Below are positions 32,840 through 43,922 of a stretch of DNA of 64,000 nucleotides, piece after piece. The translations under genes and the position numbers were made by a program. This DNA is from Eublepharis macularius (lineage: Eukaryota > Chordata > Lepidosauria > Squamata > Eublepharidae), in NCBI RefSeq assembly GCF_028583425.1, contig NC_072802.1:13401926-13465925 (forward strand). The letters are read 5' to 3'. Numbering within the stretch: position 1 is the stretch's first letter; every line of letters begins with the position of its first letter. Below the pieces are notes generated by a model that saw only the letters and a program-made list of their open reading frames with translations, made no database searches and had not been told where the DNA came from.

Positions 32840-33190
32840 TTACTTTTGATAATGAGATAACCATTCATAGTCCCTATTCAGTCCCAGCTTGACAGAGTCA
32901 AATTTACATATGAATTCCAATTGAGCAGCTTCCCATTGGATTCTATTTTTGAAATGTTTCTGTTGAACTACAGCGACCTTTAAGTCCTTGATGGAATGTC
33001 CTGGTAGACTGAAGTGTTCTCCCACTGGTTTCTGGACGTTGCCATTTCGAATGTCAGATTTGTGTCCATTTATTCTTTTGCGCAGAGGTTGGCTGGTTTG
33101 TCCAATGTACAGAGCAGATGGACATTGTCGGCACATGAGGAACATCGTGCCAAGCTCCTGGAATGACAGTGTCTTCCTGGCGCGATTTTG
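32840..33190 (-). CDS. PLE GIY-YIG endonuclease fragment
   Basis: It reads TMFLMCRQCPSALYIGQTSQ, then LRKRINGHKSDIRN and PVGEHFSLPGHS. This matches the GIY-YIG nuclease at the C-terminus of PLE proteins, with the Cys pair before YIG and the downstream Arg and His. The open frame continues to 33250 only because it runs into the inverted stub, so those N-terminal residues (MPSSRDD...) are not native. The frame stops at 32840 after EWLSHYQK. The RT part is missing. Confidence 0.75.
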   Translation of the reverse strand, partial: QNRARKTLSFQELGTMFLMCRQCPSALYIGQTSQPLRKRINGHKSDIRNGNVQKPVGEHFSLPGHSIKDLKVAVVQQKHFKNRIQWEAAQLEFICKFDSVKLGLNRDYEWLSHYQK

Positions 33191-33257
33191 CTTGAGAACT
33201 TCCTGGCGAAATCGCGCTAGGAAGACGCTGTCGTCCCGGGAGCTTGGCACGATGTTC

Positions 33258-34769
33258 TGTGGCCGGTAAGCAGTGTAAAAATGGCCCCCGTCGCAAAAGC
33301 AACTAGCAGCTTAACGGAGGGAATAAAAAGTCCATATTCTGTAAGAGGTTATGGACTTAAAAAAAATTCTTTTAAGGCCCAATTAAAAGCACAATCCAGT
33401 AAACTCAGGAAATAGTGAAAGGTCAGTTTTGCAAAAGTTTCCCCCCTGTTGATCAAGCACATAAATGGACCATCTTGATTTTGTTTTTTCCCTCTTACAA
33501 TTAAAGCTTAACCATCAAGAAATCAAAATGGTTGGTTATTCTGTGTGCATTCTGGGTGAAGCAGACCAGCCCCGGCCAGCTCCCCTTTCGCTGGGCCTCA
33601 TGTTATAGCAAACAGCATATGTTGAGAAGAGAAGAAAACAAAACAGCGCTGCTTGGCCCCGGCAGAAAGCCATACTGGCAGTCAATAAACAAGGGCTGTT
33701 ATCCCAGCCCTGTCAAGGGCTGTTGCAACATTTTGAACTGAATAATTGCTGTAGTGGTCTCTGCTGTGAAAGAGTTCATTGGACCTGAGCTCTGGTTCAG
33801 ACACTTGTCGCCTGGTTCAGAGTTCATTGGTTTTGAGCGTGCAATAGACAAAAATTCTGAGCACCGCAATAGCTGCAAGTTCTCCCAACTTCCACGACTG
33901 CATAACGGCCAGCTGAGCAGCTCCTGGTTTGGAAACAGGCTGCCAAGATCCAGGATTCGTTATGGCAAAGTCCCTGAGTTTGAATGAAGGGGCTAATTGA
34001 GGAGAAATGCATCTTAATTAGCATTTGATCATAGTAAACTTTACAGGTCACCCTTTGTAGGCCACAACCCCTTACGTCCTTACCAGAGCAAGGGGCTGTG
34101 CTGCAGCGCATGTTACTCAGCAGTCAAACAGCCAAAAGAGCTATTTCAAGGTCCTCTGACCCCTAACACACACACTGCCCTTCACCCTAAGCCAGCGTCT
34201 GAAGCATTTTAACAGTTATGCTGGCAAGCGACCCGTCTGGCTTTTCCACATTTCTAAAAACAAACAAGATGCCATTAAATACCACCAGTGTCTTTTACCT
34301 CTCTTCTCTCCCCATTATAATGAGCCTGAGACCTGTAAATACCAGTCACCTTCCCCAGGAACGGTGGGTGGCTTTCCTCGCCTCCCTTACAGAGTTGTTT
34401 TCACAAGGATAAGATGGAGGAGGGAAAATTGAAGTTGGGTTCCCACTGGAGAGAGAAGCGAGATACAAAAAAAAAAAGAATTGAATAAACGGAACCAAAA
34501 AAATACAGCGCTTGCTCTTGGGGGAGGGAATCTATTCCTAGTCAAAAGTAAAGAAAAGGGAATTTATTTCCCTTTGAAATTTTTTATAGTCAAAAATTAA
34601 AAATATTTTGTAGAGGGATGGTTTCTAGTAAGACATCTCTTCAACGTAAGGGAGGAGTTCTCTGAGGTGTGCTCCACCCCACCCCAGTGGTCTGGGTCCT
34701 CAGCACCAATGTGGAGTTGCACAGAGATTCAATTCACCTGGATTTATCTCCCTCAAAAAAGAGGTGGCG
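33258..34769. other. No gene recognised
   Basis: Mixed composition with short chance ORFs only. Confidence 0.45.
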
Positions 34770-34985
34770 GCAGAGAGTGCCCTCAAGTCATGACTGACTT
34801 ATGGCAACCCCTGGTGGGATTTTCGTGACAAGAGACCAATAGAGGTGGTTTGCCATTGCCCGCCTCTGCAGCCCTGGTCTCGTTGGAGGTCTCCCATTCA
34901 ATTACTAACCAAGGCCGACCCTGCTTAGCTTCTGAGGTCTGATGAGATTAGGCTCACCTGGGTATTCTGGTCAGGGCCAAAAAAG
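34770..34985 (-). repeat. 5S-rRNA-derived SINE (second copy)
   Basis: The minus strand reads GAAGCTAAGCAGGGTCGGCC and TTGGTTAGTAATTGAATGGG, a close match to the 3' half of 5S rRNA. The tail reads GGTTGCCATAAGTCAGTCAT. It is better preserved than the copy at 45-240. Confidence 0.75.
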
Positions 34986-35261
34986 GGGGCCAAAAATGCA
35001 AATGGTCAATCAAGCCACCTACTACATCAGGGCACTGAACACTGGTCTGCCCCCAAAGCAGGGCCCATTCTCCTGGGTCTACAGATCCTCAGATTGCTTC
35101 CCCAAGACTTCCCACCTGCGATTGTTCCTCTAGAGATGCCAAGGATTGGCCCCCGGAGAGTGCATTCGAGAGACCTCAACCCTTTCCTCCATGCCATTCC
35201 TCTACCCCACGACTCGTTATAGCTGCCTGCCCTCCTGGCTGAATTTGTGAACCATGGATGC

Positions 35262-35720
35262 GGCTAGGGTCGCCAGCTCTGTGGGGACATTCCTGGAGAT
35301 TTGGGGGTGGAGTAGGGCTGCCAACTCCCGCATGGGAAATTCCTGGAGCTTGAGGGGCAATGCCTGGGTAGGGGGGGATTTGGAGAGGGATTTCATCTGG
35401 AATGGTGAGCTCCCCCTCCTTGGCAGTTTTCAAGAAGAGGCTGGATGAATACTTGTCAGAGATGCTTTAGGCTGATCCTGCACTGGGCAGGGGGTTGGAC
35501 TAGATGGTCTGTATGGCCCCTTCCAACTCTATGATTCTATGGTCTAGAGCACACTCTCTGAAGTGGCTTTTTTCTCCAGGGGAACTGATCTGGGTAGTCT
35601 GGAGAGCAGTTGTAATTGTGGAAGAACTCCAGGCCCCACTGGCAACCCTAGGGTGGAGCTGGGGGGAGGTAGGGTCTGGGAAGGGACTTCCATGGGGTGT
35701 AATGCCATAGAGTCTGCCCT
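35262..35720 (-). mobile_element. MITE family N, reversed pieces split by a CR1 fragment
   Basis: 35262-35404 and 35541-35720 read in reverse relative to 598-812 (GGGTCGCCAGCTCT, ATTCCTGGAGATTTGGGGG, then GGGGAACTGATCTG and CCACTGGCAACCCTAGGG). Two overlapping copies may be present. Confidence 0.5.
35405..35540 (+). mobile_element. CR1 LINE 3' end
   Basis: Contains AAGAGGCTGGATGAATACTT, GGGGTTGGACTAGATGG and CCTTCCAACTCTATGATTCT, the hallmark 3' terminus of CR1 with its ATTCTATG end. It is heavily 5'-truncated, as most CR1 copies are. Confidence 0.85.
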
Positions 35721-36689
35721 CCAAAGCAGCCATTTTTTCAAGTGGAAAAAAATTGTCATTGTTCTCAGATTCAAGGCAGATACAGCTGATTTCAAAGAAA
35801 TTTCAATACACAGGCATCTCTCATCTAGGGGACTGGGAGGACTGGCTGCTGGCACAGTACTCCGGGTACAGTACTTCAGGTAATGGGGGTGGGTGGGATT
35901 GTTCCTGGCCATGCTGATCCTAAGAGGGACTGTGGCAGGTGGCGGAATCTACACTGTGGCTTCCTGGTCTGAGTACAGACATCTCCCAAGGCAATGCATA
36001 ATTGATTCTCCTTGAGATAGGATCCACGCTCACAGGTGTGCAGCACCGTACCCAACAGAGAACTGCTGCCTAGGACAAACCCTCTTAGTTCTACTCCTGA
36101 GCTCCAGAGGTCTTGATTCTACAAAGCCTTTTAGGTCCATTCAGACAATACAAGGCTCTTAGTATTGGGTAAATTGGCAGATAACCAAAAGAGCCCCATG
36201 TGATAGATGTTTATCTTGTATTACCAAAGTGGTAATTTTTCACCTGCTGATGTTTTGGGCGTTTAACCTTCAGTTAAACAAACTCACTTATTTGGCATGG
36301 GTACAGTTGGCAGAGGTGCCTGGGAAGGGGTGTGTGTGCCAGTTTACTGGCAGGATCCACTCAATTCCCTTCATCCTTTGCCTCTTTGGTGATTTTTTTC
36401 ACACCTGTCCTGCATCCACATACATTCCTTCCCCTTATCAGCCTCAAAGTGCAAAGCTTTTCTTCCTGTTCCTAAAACACCTTGTTGGATAGGATACGTA
36501 GCGCTGTTTTAAGTCATAAGAGCAGACTTTTGATTTAAGCAGAGGTTTTGATTTAAGTTTATGGCACCTCAAAGTTTAGACCACATTCATTTGACAACTC
36601 TAAAAAACATACAAGCTTGCATTTACTGACACTATGTAATGTCTTGAGCCTCAATGACAAAGGTGGGCTATAATAATGTAAAGTAAGTA
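35721..36689. other. No gene recognised
   Basis: No coding or named repeat content seen. Confidence 0.45.
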
Positions 36690-36900
36690 AATAAATATAG
36701 CCCATTTCATGTGTTTCAAACACTTCACAACCATCCTCTTAGGAATCTTCACAACATCCTTGCAAGGTAGCTCAGTATAATGATTTTCACATTCCAGATG
36801 AACGGAGCCTGAGAGAGAGGCTGCCCTAGTGAGCGTGCAGCCAAGAAGATATTCGAACCTGGGACTTGGGAGCCGTCATCCATTACCCTCTGCAATCTTT
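36690..36900 (-). repeat. Old MIR/tRNA-type SINE
   Basis: The plus strand shows TATTCGAACCTGGGACTTGG (a reversed B box) and CTTCACAACATCCTTGCAAG, as in other reversed copies in the window. Confidence 0.55.
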
Positions 36901-37689
36901 CCAAACAGAAAATTTGAATAACGTTTTTTAAAAACCCTCTTTTGGTGTTTCAGATTTGTGGGGGGGGGGGGGGTTCCCACGGGGGTTTTCAAAACTTCAG
37001 GGCCTCCAAGGCAATCTTAGAGCTTTTCCCTGAGCCAGAACAGGGCCTCAGCTGTAAATGGGGAATGCATCACACGGAAGCAAAAGTGGAGAATTTCAGG
37101 CCTAGGAGTACAAGCTTCCCCCAAATGGCTCCTCTTGAAAGAGAGTTTCTTACAGCTCATGTGGTTCTGTGACTCATGCTGTTAGAATGCAGGCTAGGAA
37201 ATACCATACACTTTAAATAACAAAGTGTATCTGTGTACACATTTAGTGGTGGGACTGCTCAAAGCTGCAGTTTGCCTTGGGCTTTTCTGCTCGCCCAGCT
37301 TGTAGCGTCTTCCTCTTTGCAAGGGGGCAGGGATGGAATTTTTTTTCAGGTTGGACAATTCTGTTGGGAATTCCCCCCCCCCTCTCGTTTTCAAAGTAAA
37401 CACGTTCTCTCTTTGGCCTTGCTAGTGCAGGAGTAGCAAAAGGAATGGAAAATTTTCAAACACATCAAGTCTTAAAAGCCTTTTGAATTTTTAAAAAAAC
37501 CTCCAATATCTTCTAAAATGTGGCAATATTTCACCAATGTTGATCTCGGAAAACTTCAGCTACAACTTAATTACGCTGAACAAAGTAACAAATCTCAGTC
37601 TAGGCCCGCAGAGCGCCGAAGTGCTTTGCCTTCGCTTTTCGCATAGCTGCCATCAAGGCCCCCGAACAAGCAGCACCAGAGCCGGCTTC
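36901..37689. other. No gene recognised; poly-G run
   Basis: A run of about 15 G lies near 36958-36973 and C-rich and T-rich tracts near 37340-37385. Otherwise unremarkable. Confidence 0.45.
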
Positions 37690-37821
37690 GCGAGGTATAA
37701 CATCATCCTAGTACACTGGTTAGATTGCTGAACAAAGATGTGAAAGGTCTGGGTTCCAATCCTCACTCAGCGGCGAAGCTTATTGGGTGACCTGAGGCTA
37801 GTCGTGCACTACCCACCTCAC
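37690..37821 (+). repeat. tRNA-type SINE head
   Basis: TACACTGGTTAGATTGCTGA (A-box-like) and GGGTTCCAATCC (B-box-like), then GGGTGACCTGAGGCTAGTCG, as in the squamate tRNA-derived SINE. It is cut off by the MITE that follows. Confidence 0.6.
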
Positions 37822-38029
37822 ATGGGCCGTTTCCACGCGGCTCCCCACTGCTCGTAACAACCCGGAAGATCGCGCAAAAAACACAGAAGATCACGTTTTC
37901 TCACGTGAGATTTGCGTGATGTCACGTGACGTTGCACAAATCTCGCACGAGAAAACGCAATCTTCCACGTTTTTTGCACGATCTTCCAGGTTGTTACGAG
38001 CAGCAGGGAGCCGTGTGGAAACGGCCCAT
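37822..38029. mobile_element. Palindromic MITE with ATGGGCCGTTTCCAC termini
   Basis: Both ends read ATGGGCCGTTTCCAC when oriented inward, and the inverted similarity runs through the whole 208 bp (AACAACC...GGTTGTT, GAAGATC...GATCTTC). No ORF. The superfamily was not assigned because no clear target duplication was seen. Confidence 0.65.
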
Positions 38030-38194
38030 TGTTATTGTAAGGACAGAGTGAGAAGGGAGGAATTCTGTCTGCCACCCTGGGCTCCATGGAGAAATAGTCA
38101 ATTAAAATAAATAAATAAATAAACAAACAAACAGGCTACTAGATGTCAAACTGGGGCAGCAACTTCTCCCTTTCGCTTCTTGCTTTTGACTCCA

Positions 38195-38430
38195 TCAGAT
38201 TTATTTATTTACTTATAGCCTTCATTCTTCTCAATAGGGACCCCCCCCCCTAAGCATCTTACAACATCATTCTCCGTTCTTTTGTTACATCTTCACAACT
38301 ACGCTGTGAAGTAGGCTAGCCTGAGAGTGTGTAGCTGGCCCTGCTGAAGAAGCTTCTACAGCGAGTGGGGGATTCGAACCTGGGACTTCCAGATCCTAGT
38401 TAATTCTCTAACCCCTACGCCACACTGCTG
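38195..38430 (-). repeat. tRNA-type squamate SINE
   Basis: The plus strand has ATTTATTTATTTACTTATAG (tail), TGTGAAGTAGGCTAGCCTGA, GGATTCGAACCTGGG (reversed B box) and TCTCTAACCCCTACGCCACA (reversed A box). It is nearly full length. Confidence 0.7.
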
Positions 38431-38811
38431 CTGTCTTCACACACATTGGAGGATGCACTTTCAGTGGACTTTAGCAATCGCTTGCAACTGGATTTTCCAG
38501 TGTGGAAAAGGGAAACCCGCGCACCATCACTGAAGAGCCTTGGACACGTGTGAAAGCAATTCCACTTGCCCCCGCCCCCCCCTCTATATATAGTTTCGCA
38601 GAGAGGAGAAAGGCCTTGAATGTGGAGGGCTGACATCCTGATCCCCACAGAGGTCTAGTGGCTCACCCCAGTAGGAAAGCTGCTGCTCCCGCCACTCTCC
38701 TCTCAGGGCAACTGGCAGGAGAGGGTTGATGCCTCAACACTGACCCGGGACATCATTCTGAGTTGGTCCCGGTTGTCTTTTTGCAGGGGTGACAGGGGGA
38801 TGGGTGAGGAT

Positions 38812-39357
38812 AAGGTTGCCAACCTCCAGGTGGGCCCTGGAGAGCTCCCTGTATTCCAGCTGATCTCCACACTACACAGATCAGTTCCCTGGGAGGCAGG
38901 GCTTTTTTTCTGGGAAATGAAGGGGTGGAACTCAGGACCGCACAATGATGTCACTTTGGGTCAGCTGGAACAAGGGGGGAGTTTTTTAAAGTTTAAATTG
39001 CCCTTGGCGAAAATGGTCACATGGCCGGTGGCCCCACCCCGATCTCCAGGCAGAGGGGAGTTTAGATTGCCCTCCGCACCACTCCAGCGGTGCGGAGGGC
39101 AATCTCAACTCCCCTCTGTCTGGAGATCAGGGGGCGGGGCCACCGGCCATGTGACCATTTTCAAGAGGTGCTGGAACTCCGTTCCACCACGTTCCAGCTG
39201 AAAAAAAGCCCTGCCTGGGAGAAAATGGCAGCTTTGGAGGATGGACTGTATGGCATTAGGCCCTGCTGAGCTCTCTCACCTCCCCAAATTTCACCGTCCC
39301 CAGGTTTCACCCCCAAATCTCCAGGAATTTCCCAACCTGGAGTTGACAACTCTTGGC
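38812..39357 (+). mobile_element. MITE family N interrupted by a hAT-type MITE
   Basis: The left part (38812-38895) begins AGGTTGCCAACCTCCAGGTG. The right part (39222-39357) ends CCCAACCTGGAGTTGACAAC. Between them sits the element at 38896-39213 with the 8-bp repeat CCTGGGAG on both sides. Confidence 0.75.
38896..39213. mobile_element. hAT-type MITE family H, copy 1 (nested)
   Basis: Termini are CAGGGCTTTTTTTCTGG and its inverse (CAGCTGAAAAAAAGCCCTG). The 8-bp target duplication CCTGGGAG lies at 38888-38895 and 39214-39221, and one extra G follows the left copy. The inner part is a fold-back (TGCCCTCCGCACC / GGTGCGGAGGGCA). An 8-bp duplication with CAGGG ends fits the hAT superfamily. Confidence 0.75.
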
Positions 39358-39509
39358 AAGGAGGTGGGAGTCTCGAGGGTAGGACGTTTTCAGAGCAACT
39401 CTCCCCTTACATACTCCCATATCCAAGTGCCGAATGGAAAGCTCAGGACATGCCCTTCGGAGAGCCTTTCCAACAATGCTGAATGGTATTCCAAGGCTTT
39501 TCCACAGGA

Positions 39510-39705
39510 GTCCGCTGCGTTAGTCTGTAGTTGCAAAATAGTAGAGTCCAGTAGCACCTTTAAGACTAACCTACTTTACTGTAGCACAAGCTTTTGAGAA
39601 CCACTGCTCTCTTTGTCAGATGCATCTGACGAAGAGAGCTGTGGTTCTTGTAAGCTCACGCTACAATAAAGTTGGTTAGTCTTAAAGGTGCTACTGGACT
39701 CTTTA
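39510..39705. mobile_element. PLE tail, head-to-head fold-back
   Basis: 39543-39702 is an inverted repeat (AGAGTCCAGTAGCACCTTTA ... TAAAGGTGCTACTGGACTCT). Its centre is at GATGCATC, next to a CTGACGA core at 39626. 3' tails point outward. Confidence 0.75.
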
Positions 39706-40080
39706 TTGTTATTCCAGAACCTTTTGCCGCTCCTGGGTTTCTCGGTCCCTGTCAAGACTAGCAGGAGAAGGCAGATCCACACAGCGCTCATAAATTATGC
39801 CAGTTTGTTTTTACTGCAGATTTCCAAACTGCTGGTATTCAGATTAGGAAACTGTTCCAAGACCTCCGTCTACCTGCTAACGGTCCTGCAGTTTTCCTGC
39901 AAGCGGCACAAACACCAGGCAACGGGAACGCAATCCGAGCGTCCTATACTGGTGCTCTCCAGCCTCGTGCATAATTCCCTTTGCAGCTGCTGCCATCGTG
40001 TGGTTTTCACTAGTAATCGCATCTTCAAGTTTTTCAAAAATAAGTCCTAATAGCCTCACAGGACCTTTTTACCGGACCAA

Positions 40081-40160
40081 CCAGGGCCGGATCTACGGTT
40101 GCCAGCGCCCAGGGCAACCCAAGTCCAGCCTTCCCCCGCATGTGAGCGCTCCTGGCACAG
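40081..40160 (+). mobile_element. Left end of a hAT-type MITE (family G)
   Basis: CAGGGCCGGATCTACGGTTGCC resembles the left end of 41788-42495. The remainder is missing or replaced by the PLE tail that follows. Confidence 0.5.
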
Positions 40161-40320
40161 CTCTCTTTGTCAGATGCAAGTTTATTGTAGCATAAGCTTT
40201 CAAGAGTTACAGCTCTCTGTGGTTCTTGAAAGCTGTGGTTCTCGAAAGCTTGGTTAGTCTTAAAGGTGCTACTGGACTCTACTATTTTGTGACTACAGAC
40301 TAACATGGCTAACTCCTCTG
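40160..40320. mobile_element. PLE tail with short fold-back
   Basis: The left part reads TTTATTGTAGCATAAGCTTT (reversed tail). The right part reads GGTTAGTCTTAAAGGTGCTA (forward tail) and ends CTAACATGGCTAACTCCTC. The hammerhead-like element GAAAGCTTATGC appears on the minus strand. Confidence 0.6.
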
Positions 40321-40359
40321 GATTGTTATTATTGTTACATATCTCTTTAGTTGTCAGTA

Positions 40360-40824
40360 TGTCAGATGCGCCCTGCTTATCTGCCATGTACGTTTATTGC
40401 ACTTTGTGTTACATTCTGGGCCTCTGGGCCTCTGAGAATGTGTGGAGGAATATCTGTGTAGCTGGGTAACTGTGTAGCTGTGAATCGCTTATCTTGCAGG
40501 TGGCTACTTTCACTTTCTCAGCTGGCATGGGCAAGTGTCCTTGAAGTGCCGGTTGGAGCCATATCTCCCTGAAACATGGAAAGAGCTCATCCTCCTCTTC
40601 CCCTCCCCCCTATCCCATCCAACCTTCTAGACCCTGCATGCCTTAAATTCTAACGATCCTTGTCCCAGGCCGGGAATCTTGCCCTATAACAAACATTGCT
40701 TTCCCCCTTCCTGTCACTTCTGCCAATGCTGTAGTCTGAGCACACTGATACTGATGGATCTCTAATAAAGAAACTTTAACTGGATTCTTGGAGTGTCTAC
40801 AGTGAAGTATCTGGAGATCTAACT
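40360..40824 (+). repeat. Left LTR of the Gypsy fossil
   Basis: Matches 43923-44348 along its length. It contains AATAAAGAAACTTTAACTGG near its 3' end, probably the LTR polyadenylation region. Confidence 0.8.
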
Positions 40825-41278
40825 GGCATGGCCTGACATTTTGGCATTTGGACACCCCGATGAAAATCGCAAATTTATTGTGCAGGTGGATGCGAGTGAT
40901 GTAGTGACTGGGGGAGGGGGTCATATTGCAAGAGGATGAGAATGGGAGATTACACCCTTGTGCTTACGTCTCAAAAAAAATTTCTGATGCACAGTGCCAC
41001 TGGGTGGTGTGGGATAAAGAGGCTTCTGCCATCAAATTGGCGTTAAGCACATGGAGGCATTGGCTAGAAGGGGCCAAGGGGCCTGTCGAGGTGTGGACAG
41101 ATCATAAGTATCTCGAGGCTTTACATACTCCCTGCAGGTTAGGGGCTAAACAACTGCGATGGGCTGAATTTTTCTCCAAGTTCAACTTTATGTTAAAACA
41201 TCTCCCAGGCAAATTCAATTTCCTTGTGGATGCCTTATCACGCCTACATCAACATGATAGCCAAAGGGAGGAAGTGGT

Positions 41279-41716
41279 CAGGGCCAGCACCACCATTGAG
41301 GCAGTGAGGCTGGCACCATGGGCACCGAAGGGGCTGCCAGAGGGGGTGCCGGCAGTGGAGGCATGCACCACGGAGCTGGCATGCCTGGCCTGCAGCTGCT
41401 GCAGCTGGCCAGCCCAGCCTTGTGCCGCCGCCACCGCTGCTGCCGCTGCAACCAACACACCACCGGCCAGGTGCAGCAGCCACGGGCCAGGCACGGCAGG
41501 CATTTGGGGCAGCATACGGAACTTCCCCAGCCAGCTGTTGTGCCCAACTGGGTGTGTCGGCAGCTTCTGCACACCATCCCAGCCACCCGCTGGCCAGTGG
41601 GGCTGGCTTGCTGCATGATGACATCATCACATAGTCGGGGGGGCATGCACATACGCACTATGTACGTGCGCACATAGGGGCAGCCACGGGCACTAGAAAC
41701 CCTGGCACCGCCCCTG
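41279..41716. mobile_element. hAT-type MITE (family G) inserted in the Gypsy fossil
   Basis: Ends are CAGGGCCAGCACC and CACCGCCCCTG, flanked by the 8-bp direct repeat GAAGTGGT (41271-41278 and 41717-41724). GC-rich, 438 bp, with no transposase. Confidence 0.8.
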
Positions 41717-41787
41717 GAAGTGGTGGATAGAATCTGATGCACCCAGTTGGGTGGGGTGGTTACCACTCGAGTCACAGAGCTCTAAAG

Positions 41788-42495
41788 CACGGCCGGATCT
41801 AGGGTTGCTGGCACCTGGAGCAACCCCAGTGTGACCCTTTGCATGCGTGCACCATGTGTGCATGTGCTCCCAGTGCTGTGTGATGACGTCATTTTGATGA
41901 CATCATCACGCAGGGTGAAGCGGCAGCGCACGAGGCTGGGAAGCCGCCTGTGCCATTCACCTCCCTGCAGGCGAATGGCGCGGGCGGCCTCACAGCCCCC
42001 AGCACTGCCTTTTGCCTGTCCTGCAGGACAGGGGGTGCACGGCAAGCCGGCCGCCCCCTGTCCCGCGGGATGGGCAAAAGGCAGCGCGGGGGGCTGCGAG
42101 GCCGCCCGCGCTGCCTTTTTCCTGCGCTGCAGGACAGGGAGCACACGACAAGTTGACCGCCCCCTGTCCTGCGGGGCGGACGAAAGGCAGCACGGGGGGC
42201 TGTGAGGCCGCCCGCACCATTCACCTGCCCTGCAGGACCAGGGGCGGCCGGCTGCCCCCAGTCCTGCGGGGCAGGCGAATGGTGCAGGGGGCTGCGCTGC
42301 CTTTTGCCTGCCCTGCAGGACAGGGAGCGGGTGGCAAGCTGACCGCCCCCTGTCCCTTGGGTGGACGAAAGGCAGCACGGGGGGCTGCGAGGCTGCCCAC
42401 GCTGCCGCCTGCACGCTCTGGCAGCTGCTCCCGGCGCCCCCTCCCTGGCAGCGCCGGGGGCAGACTACCCCCCTGCCCCCCTCGATCTGGCCCTG
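41788..42495. mobile_element. hAT-type MITE (family G, long form) inserted in the Gypsy fossil
   Basis: Ends are CACGGCCGGATCTAG and CGATCTGGCCCTG, flanked by the 8-bp direct repeat CTCTAAAG (41780-41787 and 42496-42503). The 708-bp body is very GC-rich and built of alternating inverted subrepeats around CCCCCTGTCC(T/C)GC and GGGGCTGCGAGGC. The long open frames here are composition artefacts. Confidence 0.8.
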
Positions 42496-43922
42496 CTCTA
42501 AAGCTACCCCTAAACCCATTGAGTGGGAGAAAGGGGTAAAGGAGAAGGTGGAAAAAAGGAGATGCCACCCCCAAGGGAGAACTGGTACAGGACATGCATG
42601 GGATTTGGTACCGAAAGGGTGAACTGTATGTCCCAGGCAGTCTGAGAGGCGAGGAAGTGTAAAAAACCTGTCATGACGCAAAATTAGCAGGACACTTCGG
42701 TTATGTAAAGACTTTGCATCTAATACAGAGACAATTCTGGTGGCCAAATGTGAGACAGGATATCTCCCAATATGTATCTACGTGCCAGGTGTGTCTGATG
42801 GGAAGGGGGGGGAACCCCCAGGACTTTTGCAGCCATTGAAAACCCCCTCCCAGCCGTGGGCGACAGTCTCGATGGACTTTATCACCGATGTTCCCTCCTC
42901 CAAAGGGATGTCTGTAATTTTGGTAGTGGTGGACCTATTTTCAAAGCAGGCTCACTTTATCCCCTGCTCAAAGATCCCGACTGCAAAGAAACTAGACAAT
43001 TTGTTCGTGCAGCATGTAGTCCGATTACACTCATTTCCAGAGAAAGTGATTTCCGACAGGGGAAGACAGTTTGTTGCCAAGTTCTGGTGGGAGCTCTTGC
43101 AAGTAGCAAGGATTGAGCAGGGGCTCAGCTCCGTCTATCATCCCAAGACCGACGGGCAAACTGAAAGGGTTAATCAAGTGCTGGAATAATTCCTAAGATG
43201 CTATGTTAATTACCAACAAGATAACTGGACAGACTTTTTGATTTTTGCCAAATATTGTTATAACAATGCAGTACATACTTCTACTGGGGCCTCTCCCTTT
43301 ATGGTAGCTCATGGTTATGAGGGGAAGGCCATGCCATTTGCTCAAAGTTCACCAGGAGCTCCCCCAGGAGATTTGAGAGACTGGTGGTCCAGATTAATAG
43401 CTCAATGGGAAGTGATTTAAAAAAACCCTGGACAAAGCAAAAGAGGATTAAGAAAGACAGGCAGACAAAAAAAGATCTGACCCATGGAAATTACAAGTAG
43501 GAGACTATGCGTATATATCCACCAAGAACCTGTGGGGGGAGCAACCAAGTAAAAAGCTTGGGTGGAAATTCCTAGGTGAGGGTGATCAATGAAATAACTG
43601 TGGAGGTGAAACTACCAAAAAAATTGAAAAATGTCCACCCTGTATTTCATTTCAGCCTCCTGAAGAAAGCACACCCGCCCCGGATAAATGGCATCTTTAA
43701 CTAGGGTCCCCCCCAGATTGTGAATGGACAACCACAGTATGAAGACATTTTGGACTCTAAATTGAAACGAGGTGTTTTACCTGATTCAATGGGTACACTT
43801 TTATAAAAGTAATGTGGAATGGGTAAGAGCTACTGATGTTAATGCCCCCAAATTAGTAAGCAGATTTTACTCAGAAAAACCAGGTCCACTGTGAGGGGAG
43901 GGGCATCTTGGGAGGGGCACTA

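Larger units (their letters stand above)
32636..33257 (-). mobile_element. Second PLE family: tail, GIY-YIG ORF fragment and 5' fold-back
   Basis: On the minus strand a GIY-YIG-coding stretch (about 33190-32840) is followed by the tail that ends TCTTAAAGGTGCTACTGGACT at 32643. This copy links the many ORF-less tails in the window to a PLE. At the 5' end the sequence turns back on itself: 33140-33188 is mirrored by 33209-33257 with mismatches, so a short stub of a second, plus-oriented copy is joined head to head. Confidence 0.75.

Noticed and set aside
41244-42747. Several long ORFs on both strands (up to 321 codons)
   Set aside because: They overlap two GC-rich MITEs with 8-bp target duplications and show no protein family.
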